Shown here: positions 40,964-47,837 of the stretch, one piece after another
Layout: each line of letters starts with the position of its first letter
Numbering within the stretch: the first letter of the stretch is position 1
Source of the DNA: a virus
Length of the DNA stretch: 48,297 nucleotides
Strand: one strand, 5' to 3'
Virus record (IMG/VR): IMGVR_UViG_3300005613_002601
Span: 1-48,297 of that record
Made by a program: the position numbers and the translations under genes
Notes under the pieces: generated by a model
What the model was told of the DNA's origin: nothing
What the model saw: the letters and a program-made list of their open reading frames with translations, nothing else
Database searches by the model: none

Positions 40964-42813
40964 TAAATCTCCTCGTTATATTTATTTTCTAATTTTTTGA
41001 ATTCGGTCATTATTTTTTTAGCTTCTTTAGGATTACCGTTAAATACCATTTTATTAGCTAAATTTAATAAATAATCTTTAACAAAATTTTTATATTCTTG
41101 TTTTGTGCACGTTATATTTTTATTACTTTCTAATGTTCTAATAATCCTTTGTTTTAAAATATCTTCTAAAAGAGTATCTGATTTATTAGTTTTTCCAGAA
41201 TTAACCCCTAAACCTCCAGTTTCTCCTATTTCAGGAGTAGCATTAAAATCTTTCTTTAGCCATTGAGAATTAGCAAATACTAAAAAACTATCGAATAGAT
41301 GGTCTCCTGTCTCCGAAATACACTCATAAAGCACTCTAGTACCTGATTTAATCGAAACTACCGAAGTTAATTGAGTATCTAATTTATAATCTTTTGGAAG
41401 ATATAATCTAGTATTATATAATAAGTTTTTTAATCGTTTAACTCCCCATTCCCTCATAAATTCTTCTTTTGGAATAGGAATACCTTTTCTATCTATTTTT
41501 ATTTTACCCTGTTCATCTTTCTGAAAACCTGAAATTACCTTATTATTTCCTCTATACCAAACTAAATTTTCTCCAAAACCTAATTTTTCAAATCTGTCAA
41601 ATAACCCTCTCCCACATGCTTCTCCACAATCAAATCCTAATACATTAGCTTTTAATTCTTCAACAATATATTTTAAAATATGAAATTGTTCATCTTCAGT
41701 CATACTATATAAAATTATATTATAAAGCCAATAATAACTTTCTCCAACTTCTGAAAAAATATTTATATCAGAACCACCAGCACCATCGCCAATATCACTT
41801 GCTATAAAAATTCTATTTGCATTTTTTGGACGTTCAACTATAATTAATTTCTTAAAATCTTTATATTGTTTTTTCTTTAATTCGAATCGTTTTATTTTTT
41901 TAGTTTTTAAATAACATTCTTCAATTCTGTCATTTTGAAATTCTGCATGAGCATCTGGCATTGGTTCGCCATCTACATATATTTTATAATTAAGGGCTTC
42001 AATACCTCCGTATTGCTCTTTTCTTTCTTCTTTGTCCTTTTCGTTCCAATAAGGACTTACATATCTTGGTAAATTAACTATATGTTTTTTATTTGATTTA
42101 TTATGAAATATTTTACCAGTAGGAGAATATTTAGGAAAATCTGTCATTCCTGCTAATCTATAAATAGCTCCTAAATCATGTTCAGTTTCTTTTTTCTTAT
42201 TAGCTACTTTATCTATTTCCATCGAAACTTCATCACCCCAAAACTTATTAACGTGCATCTGATAAAAACCATGTCCAGGATTCTTATGATTAAGATTCAT
42301 AAGAACTCCTTTCATTTCCCAACCATTAGATAAATTAGCGAAAACTATTTTAGGTCTTAAAAGACAGTTATAATTATATATTTTAAAGATAGGATGATAA
42401 TCAAACGCTTTTTTAACATCGTCTACTATTCCTCGAACTCTAGATTCGTCAATAGAATAAAAACAAGATTTTAATTTTTTATCATGGATAGATGAAATAG
42501 GTATATCTAAACGTAGTGTAGTAACTGATTTTCCATATCCTCTAGCTCCAAGATTATATAAATCTGCTACATTCTTTCTAAGTTGAAAAGTTTCTTTCTC
42601 ATCTAATTTATGATGTTTTGCAGTTGTATCAAAATCTATAAGAGCTTCTTGAGAAACCATACCTCTTTGATATAAACGAACATGTCCTAATTTAGTTTTA
42701 TCAAATTCTCCTAGATTATCAAAGTCCGAAAACAGACATTCTGTCATGCAAAAGGAATTATACCATCCTTCTAAAAATTCGAGTTCTTCTTCTTTAATTT
42801 TTTGTAAAAGCAT
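40963..42813 (-). CDS. terL: Terminase large subunit
   Basis: A 616-residue protein. GARGYGKSVT (89-98) is the Walker A variant and FWGDEVS (191-197) the Walker B with catalytic Glu. The nuclease half has IASDIGDGAGGSD with Asp339, GFDCGEACGRG with Asp393, and DHLFDSFLVFA near the C-terminus, giving the three acidic residues of the RNase H-like nuclease. It packages DNA into the prohead as an ATP-driven motor and cuts concatemers. It follows terS and precedes portal, as expected. Confidence 0.92.
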   Translation of the reverse strand: MLLQKIKEEELEFLEGWYNSFCMTECLFSDFDNLGEFDKTKLGHVRLYQRGMVSQEALIDFDTTAKHHKLDEKETFQLRKNVADLYNLGARGYGKSVTTLRLDIPISSIHDKKLKSCFYSIDESRVRGIVDDVKKAFDYHPIFKIYNYNCLLRPKIVFANLSNGWEMKGVLMNLNHKNPGHGFYQMHVNKFWGDEVSMEIDKVANKKKETEHDLGAIYRLAGMTDFPKYSPTGKIFHNKSNKKHIVNLPRYVSPYWNEKDKEERKEQYGGIEALNYKIYVDGEPMPDAHAEFQNDRIEECYLKTKKIKRFELKKKQYKDFKKLIIVERPKNANRIFIASDIGDGAGGSDINIFSEVGESYYWLYNIILYSMTEDEQFHILKYIVEELKANVLGFDCGEACGRGLFDRFEKLGFGENLVWYRGNNKVISGFQKDEQGKIKIDRKGIPIPKEEFMREWGVKRLKNLLYNTRLYLPKDYKLDTQLTSVVSIKSGTRVLYECISETGDHLFDSFLVFANSQWLKKDFNATPEIGETGGLGVNSGKTNKSDTLLEDILKQRIIRTLESNKNITCTKQEYKNFVKDYLLNLANKMVFNGNPKEAKKIMTEFKKLENKYNEEI

Positions 42814-42816
42814 TTA

Positions 42817-43458
42817 TTAGTTTTTTGTGGAAGGATTTATATCTGGATGTTCTTTTATGTATTTTTCCATCCAATCAACATAATCAGGAGAGACTCCTAA
42901 AACATTAGCTACGTCCTTCTTAGTTATTTTTTTCTCTTTGTAAAGCTTCCATAAAGGAACATTAACTAATATTTTATCATGAAAATAAGCGGTTTTGGAA
43001 GGTTTGTATTTATCCGTTCTTATATTCAGAAAGAATAACTTAGAACAGAATGGGCAAGTAACCTGTCTAGAAAGTTGGTTAGCATCACGCCAAATCTTAA
43101 ATTTCTTCTCTAAAGTTTTTATATATTCTAAAGGGTCGTTTTTTTGTTTTTCTTCGAATAACCCTAATTTATCTCTAAGTGTTAAAGCTCTATTTTCTAA
43201 AGTTTCTAATTGTTCAAGATGCTTTTTAGGAATAATATCTGCAACTTTTTTATTATCAGTTTGTCCTAAATTTTCTATAGCATCTTTAGTACGTTCAATT
43301 AAAATCTCTGTAAATATTAAAGATTCAAGAAGTTCTAAATCATTTAACTTTTCATAATTATGTAACTTTTTATAATCATTAAATAGTTTTTTAGCTCTTC
43401 TTCGTTCTTTAGTTGTTAGCCCTATTCCACTAAATTTATATCTTTTTGATTTTGTCAT
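42817..43458 (-). CDS. terS: Terminase small subunit, zinc-binding
   Basis: A 213-residue protein directly before the large terminase. The first half is helical (KKLFNDYKKLHNYEKLNDLELLESLIFTEILIERTKDAIEN). CPFCSKLFFLNIRTDKY near 138 is a zinc-knuckle half. KITKKDVANVLGVSPDYVDWMEKYIKEHP is a helix-turn-helix. DNA binding at pac or cos would be its role. AAGGA lies eight bases before ATG 43458, only four bases after an intrinsic terminator's T-run. Assignment rests on location and HTH. Confidence 0.7.
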   Translation of the reverse strand: MTKSKRYKFSGIGLTTKERRRAKKLFNDYKKLHNYEKLNDLELLESLIFTEILIERTKDAIENLGQTDNKKVADIIPKKHLEQLETLENRALTLRDKLGLFEEKQKNDPLEYIKTLEKKFKIWRDANQLSRQVTCPFCSKLFFLNIRTDKYKPSKTAYFHDKILVNVPLWKLYKEKKITKKDVANVLGVSPDYVDWMEKYIKEHPDINPSTKN

Positions 43459-43469
43459 AAGTCCTTACA

Positions 43470-43497
43470 TAAAATAAAAAACCGCCCAAAGGCGGTT
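43470..43497 (-). terminator. Intrinsic terminator 12 bases before terS
   Basis: Leftward, AACCGCC-TTTG-GGCGGTT is followed by TTTTTATTTT. It is a textbook rho-independent terminator, GC-rich in an AT-rich genome. It lies between the only visible late promoter and the terS start, so it can act only as a conditional barrier. Confidence 0.88.
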
Positions 43498-43515
43498 ATG
43501 TATATATGAGTCCTA

Positions 43516-43548
43516 TTAGCTATATCTATATAAATAATATATAGACAT
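43516..43548 (-). CDS. 10-codon leader ORF between promoter and terminator
   Basis: ATG TCT ATA TAT TAT TTA TAT AGA TAT AGC TAA reads MSIYYLYRYS, with GAGGTAGAATT just ahead as ribosome site. It begins about 12 bases after the predicted transcription start and ends before the terminator. Four of ten codons are Tyr (TAT). Its translation could influence the terminator. AT-richness alone could also produce TAT runs. Confidence 0.35.
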   Translation of the reverse strand: MSIYYLYRYS

Positions 43549-43566
43549 AATTCTACCTCTATATAT

Positions 43567-43595
43567 ATTATATCATATAAAACGCTCGGTGTCAA
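43567..43595 (-). promoter_or_regulatory. Consensus sigma70-type promoter for the late operon
   Basis: Leftward TTGACA (43590-43595), a 17-base spacer, and TATAAT (43567-43572) are both exact consensus hexamers. Upstream are GGGCTTTAGCCC and A/T tracts that may act as an UP element. It is almost identical to the promoter at 46769-46797. Confidence 0.85.
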
Positions 43596-43644
43596 GGGCT
43601 AAAGCCCATATTTTTTAAAAAAGTTAGTTATTTTTGACGATTTA

Positions 43645-43839
43645 TCAACTTTTAGTGGTATTTTCGTGCTGTAATTGCAATAATTTACGTTTTATATATC
43701 TATTTAAAGTTCGATTTTGATAATATTCACAATTTTCGCAATTATAATAATTACAACATTTCTTAGGAGTTTCTGATATTATCCATCGTTTAGCATAGGA
43801 ACAATATGGTAATTGTTTGGGCAAAGGTTGGATATTCAT
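43645..43839 (-). CDS. Small cysteine-rich protein (64 aa)
   Basis: A 64-residue protein: PYCSYAKRWIISETPKKCCNYYNCENCEYYQNRTLNRYIKRKLLQL. Five cysteines, including CxxxxCxxC, suggest metal binding. It is coupled to the upstream gene by an ATGA overlap and is the last gene before the late promoter. Function unknown. Confidence 0.55.
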   Translation of the reverse strand: MNIQPLPKQLPYCSYAKRWIISETPKKCCNYYNCENCEYYQNRTLNRYIKRKLLQLQHENTTKS

Positions 43840-43973
43840 TTTTTATCATCCTCTTTTAACATTTTCTCTTTTATTTTGCGAAAGAAACTAATAACTTGTT
43901 TAGTCTCTTTATCTAATTTAAGATTACGATAAAATTTATTAAGATTTCTTCTGACATTTATTTTACTTGCCAT
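43836..43973 (-). CDS. Small basic protein (45 aa)
   Basis: A 45-codon frame from ATG 43973, with AAGGAAAC upstream, to a TGA overlapping the next ATG. MASKINVRRNLNKFYRNLKLDKETKQVISFFRKIKEKMLKEDDKK is highly basic and helical. It overlaps the end of the phosphoesterase gene by 11 bases. The coupling at both ends supports it. Function unknown. Confidence 0.55.
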   Translation of the reverse strand: MASKINVRRNLNKFYRNLKLDKETKQVISFFRKIKEKMLKEDDKK

Positions 43974-44601
43974 GTTCTTGTTTCCTTTTCCATTTATAAT
44001 AACGTTTCATAATTTCTTCAAAATTAACAGGATAATAATTCCACACATCAGTACCCACGTTGATAGCATCAGTAAAACCAAAATGAGTTTTGATTCTTTT
44101 AATTTGCCAAAGTTGATGAATATGACCCACAAAATTTATCTTATAGTTAGGGTCGACATGAGCAGGATTATGTACTATGTTTATTCGTTTACCTCCATGT
44201 CTTATAACTAATCTTTCGATAATCGTTTTAACTCCATTATTTCCATCATGATTACCTTTACAAAAAATAATTTTTCCATTTAATTTAGACTCATATTCTT
44301 TAGCTCTAGTCTGAACTCCTTCTCCTTTTTTTCCTCCTGGACTATTTCGAAAACAAAAATCACCCACAAAAAATACAGTATCCTCTGGTTTAACTCTTTC
44401 ATTCCAACGTCTAACCAATTCTTTATTCATCTTATCTAACGATTCTTGACTAATAATAAATTTTCGTTGTTCTTCTTGGGGCTTATCTTTATAGAGTTCA
44501 TATAATTCTTTATCTTCTTTAGTCATAAATTCAGTACGACCTGCATATTTTAAAATGTTACTGTGCCCAAAATGGGTATCGGCAGTCCACCAATATTTCA
44601 T
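43963..44601 (-). CDS. Calcineurin-like metallophosphoesterase
   Basis: A 212-residue protein with all family motifs in order: D8-x-H10 (TADTHFGH), GDF at 80-82, GNHD at 116-119, H144 (NIVHNP) and GHIH at 159-162. These bind two metals and hydrolyse phosphoesters. Phage members are often nucleotide phosphatases or phosphodiesterases, but the substrate here is unknown. It overlaps the previous gene by four bases. The insertion between DxH and GDF is long, rich in charged residues (KEDKELYELYKDKPQEEQ). Confidence 0.88.
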   Translation of the reverse strand: MKYWWTADTHFGHSNILKYAGRTEFMTKEDKELYELYKDKPQEEQRKFIISQESLDKMNKELVRRWNERVKPEDTVFFVGDFCFRNSPGGKKGEGVQTRAKEYESKLNGKIIFCKGNHDGNNGVKTIIERLVIRHGGKRINIVHNPAHVDPNYKINFVGHIHQLWQIKRIKTHFGFTDAINVGTDVWNYYPVNFEEIMKRYYKWKRKQEHGK

Positions 44602-44762
44602 TTATCGTCCTTCTTTTCAAGTAATTCATCCACTTCTTCTTGATTGCTACATTCCTGAAATACATGAGGATAAAATTCGTGAATTCTTGTTAAAATAGTG
44701 AAAGCAATTGTGAATTTTTTTAAGGTATCGCAGTAATCTTTTAAAATTTTATCGAATGTCAT
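44598..44762 (-). CDS. Small helical protein (54 aa)
   Basis: A 54-codon frame from ATG 44762 to a TGA overlapping the phosphoesterase start. MTFDKILKDYCDTLKKFTIAFTILTRIHEFYPHVFQECSNQEEVDELLEKKDDK is acidic-ended and helical. It is coupled to its upstream neighbour by ATGA. Function unknown. Confidence 0.55.
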   Translation of the reverse strand: MTFDKILKDYCDTLKKFTIAFTILTRIHEFYPHVFQECSNQEEVDELLEKKDDK

Positions 44763-44998
44763 TTTTCATGTCCTTCAAAATTAGGATAATAAAAATCTCT
44801 AACTTCTGTCACCGCCTTAATTTTTCCACAAACCTCACATTTAGCTTTATGATAACAAGAAACTTTAAAAGACCTTCCACCAGAGGCTTTTAATCCGCAA
44901 GTATTACATACCCAATGAGGATATGGTTTTAGTTTTCCATTTTTAAGACGAGTATAACAATAAAAACCTTTAGGAATTAATGATTTATCCTTTTTCAT
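44759..44998 (-). CDS. Conserved phage zinc-ribbon protein (79 aa)
   Basis: A 79-residue protein: WVCNTCGLKASGGRSFKVSCYHKAKCEVCGKIKAVTEVRDFYYPNF. The CxxCG-KASGGR..VS.YH..KC.VCG..K.VTE.RDF pattern is one I have seen repeatedly in phage hypothetical proteins. I start it at 44998 (ATGA overlap); an in-frame ATG at 45022 has its ribosome site too close. Likely a small nucleic-acid-binding or regulatory protein. Confidence 0.65.
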   Translation of the reverse strand: MKKDKSLIPKGFYCYTRLKNGKLKPYPHWVCNTCGLKASGGRSFKVSCYHKAKCEVCGKIKAVTEVRDFYYPNFEGHEK

Positions 44999-45390
44999 AT
45001 TTGTCTTGGGTCTCTTCCCCATCTCCTCTCTGTCATTATTTTAGAATTCTCTGTTGTTAGGTTTCCTAATTTCTCATCGGTTTTTTCTATGATTGGTCTC
45101 CCATCAGCAGTATGTCCTATAATTTTATATGTTTTTTCAACTATAGGAAGAGGAGCAACTATATCTGGATTAAACCTTGCAATATTAAAATCTGGCATTT
45201 TATATATTCTTCCCTCTTGCTGATTACGTCCTAAAACTCTAATATTAATTATAGTACCTTCGTCTAATTCTCTATAATGTTGATGTCCGCAATTAGGACA
45301 TATAATTACTTGTCTTTGAGTAATATCTTCGAATTCATAAATTACATGCTGTCTGCAATTATGACAATATTCTCTTTGTCTTAATTTCAT
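44995..45390 (-). CDS. Zinc-ribbon protein (131 aa)
   Basis: A 131-residue protein. EYCHNCRQHVIYEFEDITQRQVIICPNCGHQHYRELDEG is a complete ribbon at residues 8-46. The C-terminal half has no recognised motif (KTYKIIGHTADGRPIIEKTDEK). It is coupled at both ends by ATGA overlaps. It may act in transcription or DNA metabolism; no direct evidence. Confidence 0.6.
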   Translation of the reverse strand: MKLRQREYCHNCRQHVIYEFEDITQRQVIICPNCGHQHYRELDEGTIINIRVLGRNQQEGRIYKMPDFNIARFNPDIVAPLPIVEKTYKIIGHTADGRPIIEKTDEKLGNLTTENSKIMTERRWGRDPRQI

Positions 45391-45593
45391 ATCTGCCTTA
45401 CGTTCTTTAATCTTATTTCCATAATCTTAATCGGGTCAGGACAAAATATAAAAACATCGAAAATAGCTTCTTTAGTTTTTTCATCCCAATTTCTAAATAT
45501 TACATTATCTCCAAATACTTTCTTATTTAAAAAGTCAATAGGAGATAAATCACTTGCTATTAAATTATCGAATTCTGCATTACATTTTAACAT
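45387..45593 (-). CDS. Small unknown protein (68 aa)
   Basis: A 68-residue protein (MLKCNAEFDNLIASDLSPIDFLNKKVFGDNVIFRNWDEKTKEAIFDVFIFC) with AAAGGAATTTT upstream. No family recognised. Coupled to the previous gene by an overlap of seven bases. Confidence 0.55.
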   Translation of the reverse strand: MLKCNAEFDNLIASDLSPIDFLNKKVFGDNVIFRNWDEKTKEAIFDVFIFCPDPIKIMEIRLKNVRQI

Positions 45594-45760
45594 AAAATTC
45601 CTTTACTTTTCAATTCTTCTCCTGTATATTCTCCCAAGAATTCTTTATCTATAAATATTTTTATTTTAAAATTATTAGGATTTTTACATATTTTTATTTT
45701 TTTTCTAGCTTCCATTATTTTATTATATAATTTAATTACATCTTTATTAACTAGTGTCAT
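45587..45760 (-). CDS. Small unknown protein (57 aa)
   Basis: I start it at ATG 45760 because CAGGAGAAATAAT lies just upstream; the longer frame to 45883 runs through the neighbouring gene. MTLVNKDVIKLYNKIMEARKKIKICKNPNNFKIKIFIDKEFLGEYTGEELKSKGILC is small and alpha/beta in character. Function unknown. Confidence 0.55.
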   Translation of the reverse strand: MTLVNKDVIKLYNKIMEARKKIKICKNPNNFKIKIFIDKEFLGEYTGEELKSKGILC

Positions 45761-45761
45761 A

Positions 45762-45956
45762 TTATTTCTCCTGTAATACTTTTCCAGTAAAATCTTGCCA
45801 CCATACTTTACAAGTTCTACATAAATATTTTCTTGGCTCTTTTTTATCAGCCCACCAAGGCATATGGGAATGATAAACATCATGAAACCAATGAGACCAA
45901 AAATATTTAGGTCTTTCGTATTTCCATGTATATTTTATTTTATTCCATTTCGGCAT
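45762..45956 (-). CDS. Tryptophan- and histidine-rich small protein (64 aa)
   Basis: A 64-residue protein, MPKWNKIKYTWKYERPKYFWSHWFHDVYHSHMPWWADKKEPRKYLCRTCKVWWQDFTGK, with eight tryptophans and one CxxC. GGAGGGATA is its strong ribosome site. It may bind nucleic acid or metal; the composition is striking. Function unknown. Confidence 0.6.
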   Translation of the reverse strand: MPKWNKIKYTWKYERPKYFWSHWFHDVYHSHMPWWADKKEPRKYLCRTCKVWWQDFTGKVLQEK

Positions 45957-46081
45957 TATCCCTCCAAATTTCCTTCATTCATATCTTTTAATTTTTTATT
46001 ATAATATCTAGTAGCTAAGAGGCTTAGTATCTCTATAATTGTTAAAATTATTATTATAAATACTAAAATTTTTATTATCAT
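45956..46081 (-). CDS. Small single-pass membrane protein (41 aa)
   Basis: A 41-codon frame from ATG 46081 with AAGGAAGTA upstream. MIIKILVFIIIILTIIEILSLLATRYYNKKLKDMNEGNLEG has one membrane segment and a charged tail. Its stop overlaps the next start by one base. Role unknown. Confidence 0.6.
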   Translation of the reverse strand: MIIKILVFIIIILTIIEILSLLATRYYNKKLKDMNEGNLEG

Positions 46082-46088
46082 TACTTCC

Positions 46089-46247
46089 TTATCTTCTACG
46101 CTTAGATATTGCGAGTCTTATACGTCTTAATTCATCTTTGTAAATCTTAATATCCAATTCTCGCACTTTTATCATTTCTGTAAACATACGTTCACGTTTT
46201 TGGAGTTCCCTTTTAGTATAGGATAACGTATCAAAATATTCACTCAT
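46089..46247 (-). CDS. Small basic helical protein (52 aa)
   Basis: A 52-codon frame from ATG 46247. SYTKRELQKRERMFTEMIKVRELDIKIYKDELRRIRLAISKRRR is a continuous charged helix or coiled coil, ending in an arginine cluster. GGGAG lies very near the start. Function unknown. Confidence 0.55.
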   Translation of the reverse strand: MSEYFDTLSYTKRELQKRERMFTEMIKVRELDIKIYKDELRRIRLAISKRRR

Positions 46248-46263
46248 TCTCCCATCCCTCCTT

Positions 46264-46281
46264 CTCCGTCACTTGACGGAG
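46264..46281 (-). other. GC-rich hairpin between small genes
   Basis: CTCCGTC pairs with GACGGAG around ACTT. No T-run follows, so it is not a clear terminator. It stands just downstream of the gene ending at 46283 and 17 bases before the next start. CTCCGTCACTT recurs at 46815-46825 beyond the leftward promoter. Confidence 0.5.
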
Positions 46282-46282
46282 G

Positions 46283-46501
46283 TTAAAATTCATTTAGAAG
46301 ATTGGCTTCTTCAATGCCTTTTTTAAAAGATTTTAATAATGCTATTGCTTCAAGCACTTCTTTTAATTGTTTTTTATCTGCAAGCAAATCAGCAGGATTA
46401 ATATAACCACCATTCGTGAGGTCATACCAAAATCCGTCACTACTCCCTTGTGGTTCAACATCTTTTTTAAATTTCCAGTAACCTCTCTTATGTGTTTTCA
46501 T
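46283..46501 (-). CDS. Small unknown protein (72 aa)
   Basis: A 72-residue protein, MKTHKRGYWKFKKDVEPQGSSDGFWYDLTNGGYINPADLLADKKQLKEVLEAIALLKSFKKGIEEANLLNEF, with a folded-looking N-terminal aromatic part and a C-terminal helix. AGGAGAGAGAG is the ribosome site. It lies third from the leftward promoter. No family recognised. Confidence 0.6.
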   Translation of the reverse strand: MKTHKRGYWKFKKDVEPQGSSDGFWYDLTNGGYINPADLLADKKQLKEVLEAIALLKSFKKGIEEANLLNEF

Positions 46502-46510
46502 CTCTCTCTC

Positions 46511-46549
46511 CTCTAGATATTAAGCTAGAGGGAGAATTTAATCTCCCTC
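46511..46549 (-). promoter_or_regulatory. Two overlapping alternative hairpins before the 72-aa gene
   Basis: GAGGGAGA (46528-46535) pairs with TCTCCCTC (46542-46549). CTCTAG (46511-46516) pairs with CTAGAG (46525-46530). The two stems share three bases, so only one can form fully. The second abuts the GGAGAGAGAG ribosome site. This could tune translation. Confidence 0.4.
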
Positions 46550-46592
46550 AGCCTATAATAATGTTATTTTTTATGAATGAATTAACTAAACA

Positions 46593-46748
46593 CTAACCTT
46601 TTATAAAATGACCAACTATAAAAGTAACTAATCCTGCTCCTGCTAAAAGAGCTAGTAAAGGATTCATTTTAGAAACAAAAATTGCAGTAACAATAACAGC
46701 TATAATACCTGCTCCTTGAACAATCATTCCTATTTCTCTTCTATTCAT
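46593..46748 (-). CDS. Small two-helix membrane protein (51 aa)
   Basis: A 51-codon frame from ATG 46748, first gene after the leftward promoter. GMIVQGAGIIAVIVTAIFVSKMNPLLALLAGAGLVTFIVGHFIKG holds two membrane segments with a short KMNP turn. TAGGAGATAAT is a strong ribosome site. Holin-like in shape, but its early position is unusual for lysis, so a host-membrane or exclusion role is equally possible. Confidence 0.65.
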   Translation of the reverse strand: MNRREIGMIVQGAGIIAVIVTAIFVSKMNPLLALLAGAGLVTFIVGHFIKG

Positions 46749-46768
46749 ATTATCTCCTATTTACCTAT

Positions 46769-46797
46769 ATTATATCATATAAATAGCTTGGTGTCAA
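46769..46797 (-). promoter_or_regulatory. Consensus sigma70-type leftward promoter
   Basis: TTGACA (46792-46797), 17-base spacer, TATAAT (46769-46774), all on the minus strand, with AAAAAAGTAAAAAAGGG directly upstream as a possible UP element. The 29-base core differs from 43567-43595 at only a few spacer positions. It drives the small-gene region. Confidence 0.85.
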
Positions 46798-46855
46798 CCC
46801 TTTTTTACTTTTTTCTCCGTCACTTCGTTCCTTCGTTCCGTTCCTTTGCTAATTC

Positions 46856-46871
46856 CGACCCTATCGGGTCG
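46856..46871. other. Short GC dyad in the control region
   Basis: CGACCC pairs with GGGTCG around TATC; TTTTC follows on the plus strand. Two tandem CTTCGTTC copies lie just before (46823-46838). Possibly a weak rightward terminator; no rightward gene precedes it. Confidence 0.35.
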
Positions 46872-46896
46872 TTTTCAAAACTTACATTTATATCAC

Positions 46897-46980
46897 AATG
46901 TTCAGTTACTACGTAATGTTCACCTATTAGTGAACTATAATAGTCCAGTGAACATTAATGTCTCATATATAGTGAACATT
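46897..46980. promoter_or_regulatory. Operator-like cluster: five AATGTTCA / AGTGAACATT sites
   Basis: AATGTTCA lies at 46897 and 46915, then the reverse orientation AGTGAAC at 46929, 46947 and 46971. Copies in one orientation are 18 bases apart (46897/46915 and 46929/46947). AATGTTCACC and TAGTGAACT at 46915-46936 form a dyad. It resembles repressor operators or initiator iterons, beside the leftward promoter. Confidence 0.65.
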
Positions 46981-47072
46981 TCTAAATAGGGTACTGTTTA
47001 CCCGATATTACCCCATTTAAGTTACCATACAAAATACTAAATACGACCCATTGTTAGGTAACTTTTAGTACT

Positions 47073-47205
47073 ATTTAGTCCAATGACTAAATTTAGTGTT
47101 TGTTCTAAATAAGTCTAATTATTTCGTTATAACGAAATTTACGTACTTTTACGTAAATTTATATGTATATACAAGTATATACTTTTTTATAGTACAGTTG
47201 TACTA
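47073..47205. other. Run of four different perfect palindromes
   Basis: ATTTAGTC-CAAT-GACTAAAT (47073-47092), ATTTCGTTATAACGAAAT (47121-47138, 18 bp perfect), AAATTTACGTA-CTTT-TACGTAAATTT (47135-47160), and TAGTACA-GT-TGTACTA (47190-47205). GTATATAC occurs twice at 47165 and 47175. Arms differ between palindromes, so these are not copies of one site. Confidence 0.7.
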
Positions 47206-47259
47206 CTATATAGTACAGATAATAATTACACAATATGCGTAAAGAGCTATTTAAACGTA

Positions 47260-47600
47260 CCGCTAGGGGGCGAGCGTAGCTCTAGGAGCATTATTTAGGT
47301 CTTTTATAGGTAGGACTAGGGTATTATTTTTAGGAGCGTATAAAGCGAATATGGAGCGTAATTGTGTCGAGGAGGCGATATGAGCCGATGAGGGGGCGAT
47401 AGCCCCCGAAAAGGAAGGCGTGGGGGAATAGCGTTGTTTATCGGTATATGTGGCTATTTTTTAGGAAAATAGCTATTATGACGTTATTTTTCGTTAAAAA
47501 TGGTCGTTATTTGGGCGTATTTGTCGTGGAATTTGGGTATAGTAGTGGTTATTTTAACGGAATAAGGGCTATTTGCTAAAAGCAACCCTATAGGTATATA
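47260..47600. other. G-rich, GT-skewed patch with hairpins
   Basis: The plus strand is rich in G and poor in C, unlike the rest of the window: AGGGGGCGAGCG, GGAGCGTA (twice), GGAGGCGATA, GTGGGGG. Stems include GGGGGC-GATA-GCCCCC (47392-47407), GCTATTTT-TTAGG-AAAATAGC (47453-47473) and TTGCT-AAA-AGCAA near 47573-47585. No ORF with a ribosome site covers it. Confidence 0.6.
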
Positions 47601-47604
47601 GTCA

Positions 47605-47772
47605 TAAGTCTTTATGTATCAACAGGTATGACTTATTTATAATACTGATTAAAATTTAAAATGACGGTAAACTCCCTTAAATATTGTTGTAAGTCCTTTA
47701 GTATCAACTATTTACATACATTTATTTATTTATTATTTATACATATTTATTTATAACTCCTTATGTATCAAT
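47605..47772 (+). repeat. Three direct repeats TAAGTCYTTATGTATCAAC
   Basis: Copies at 47605-47623, 47690-47708 and 47754-47772 share TAA(G/C)TC..T..GTATCAA(C/T). Spacings are 85 and 64 bases. AT-rich DNA (TTTATTTATTTATTATTTAT) lies between copies two and three. The layout is like iterons with an unwinding element. Confidence 0.6.
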
Positions 47773-47837
47773 ACTTTATACATATTTACCGTAAATTATA
47801 CCTACTTATACATTATACGGTAGTAAATAAAGGTATA

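Noticed and set aside
46716-46916. A 66-codon plus-strand open frame over the leftward promoter
   Set aside because: No ribosome site, it runs antisense through the promoter and the start of the small membrane gene, and its peptide looks random.
47260-47420. tRNA or known phage non-coding RNA
   Set aside because: No cloverleaf or anticodon arm was found, and I could not match the segment to a known RNA; kept only as an unexplained G-rich element.
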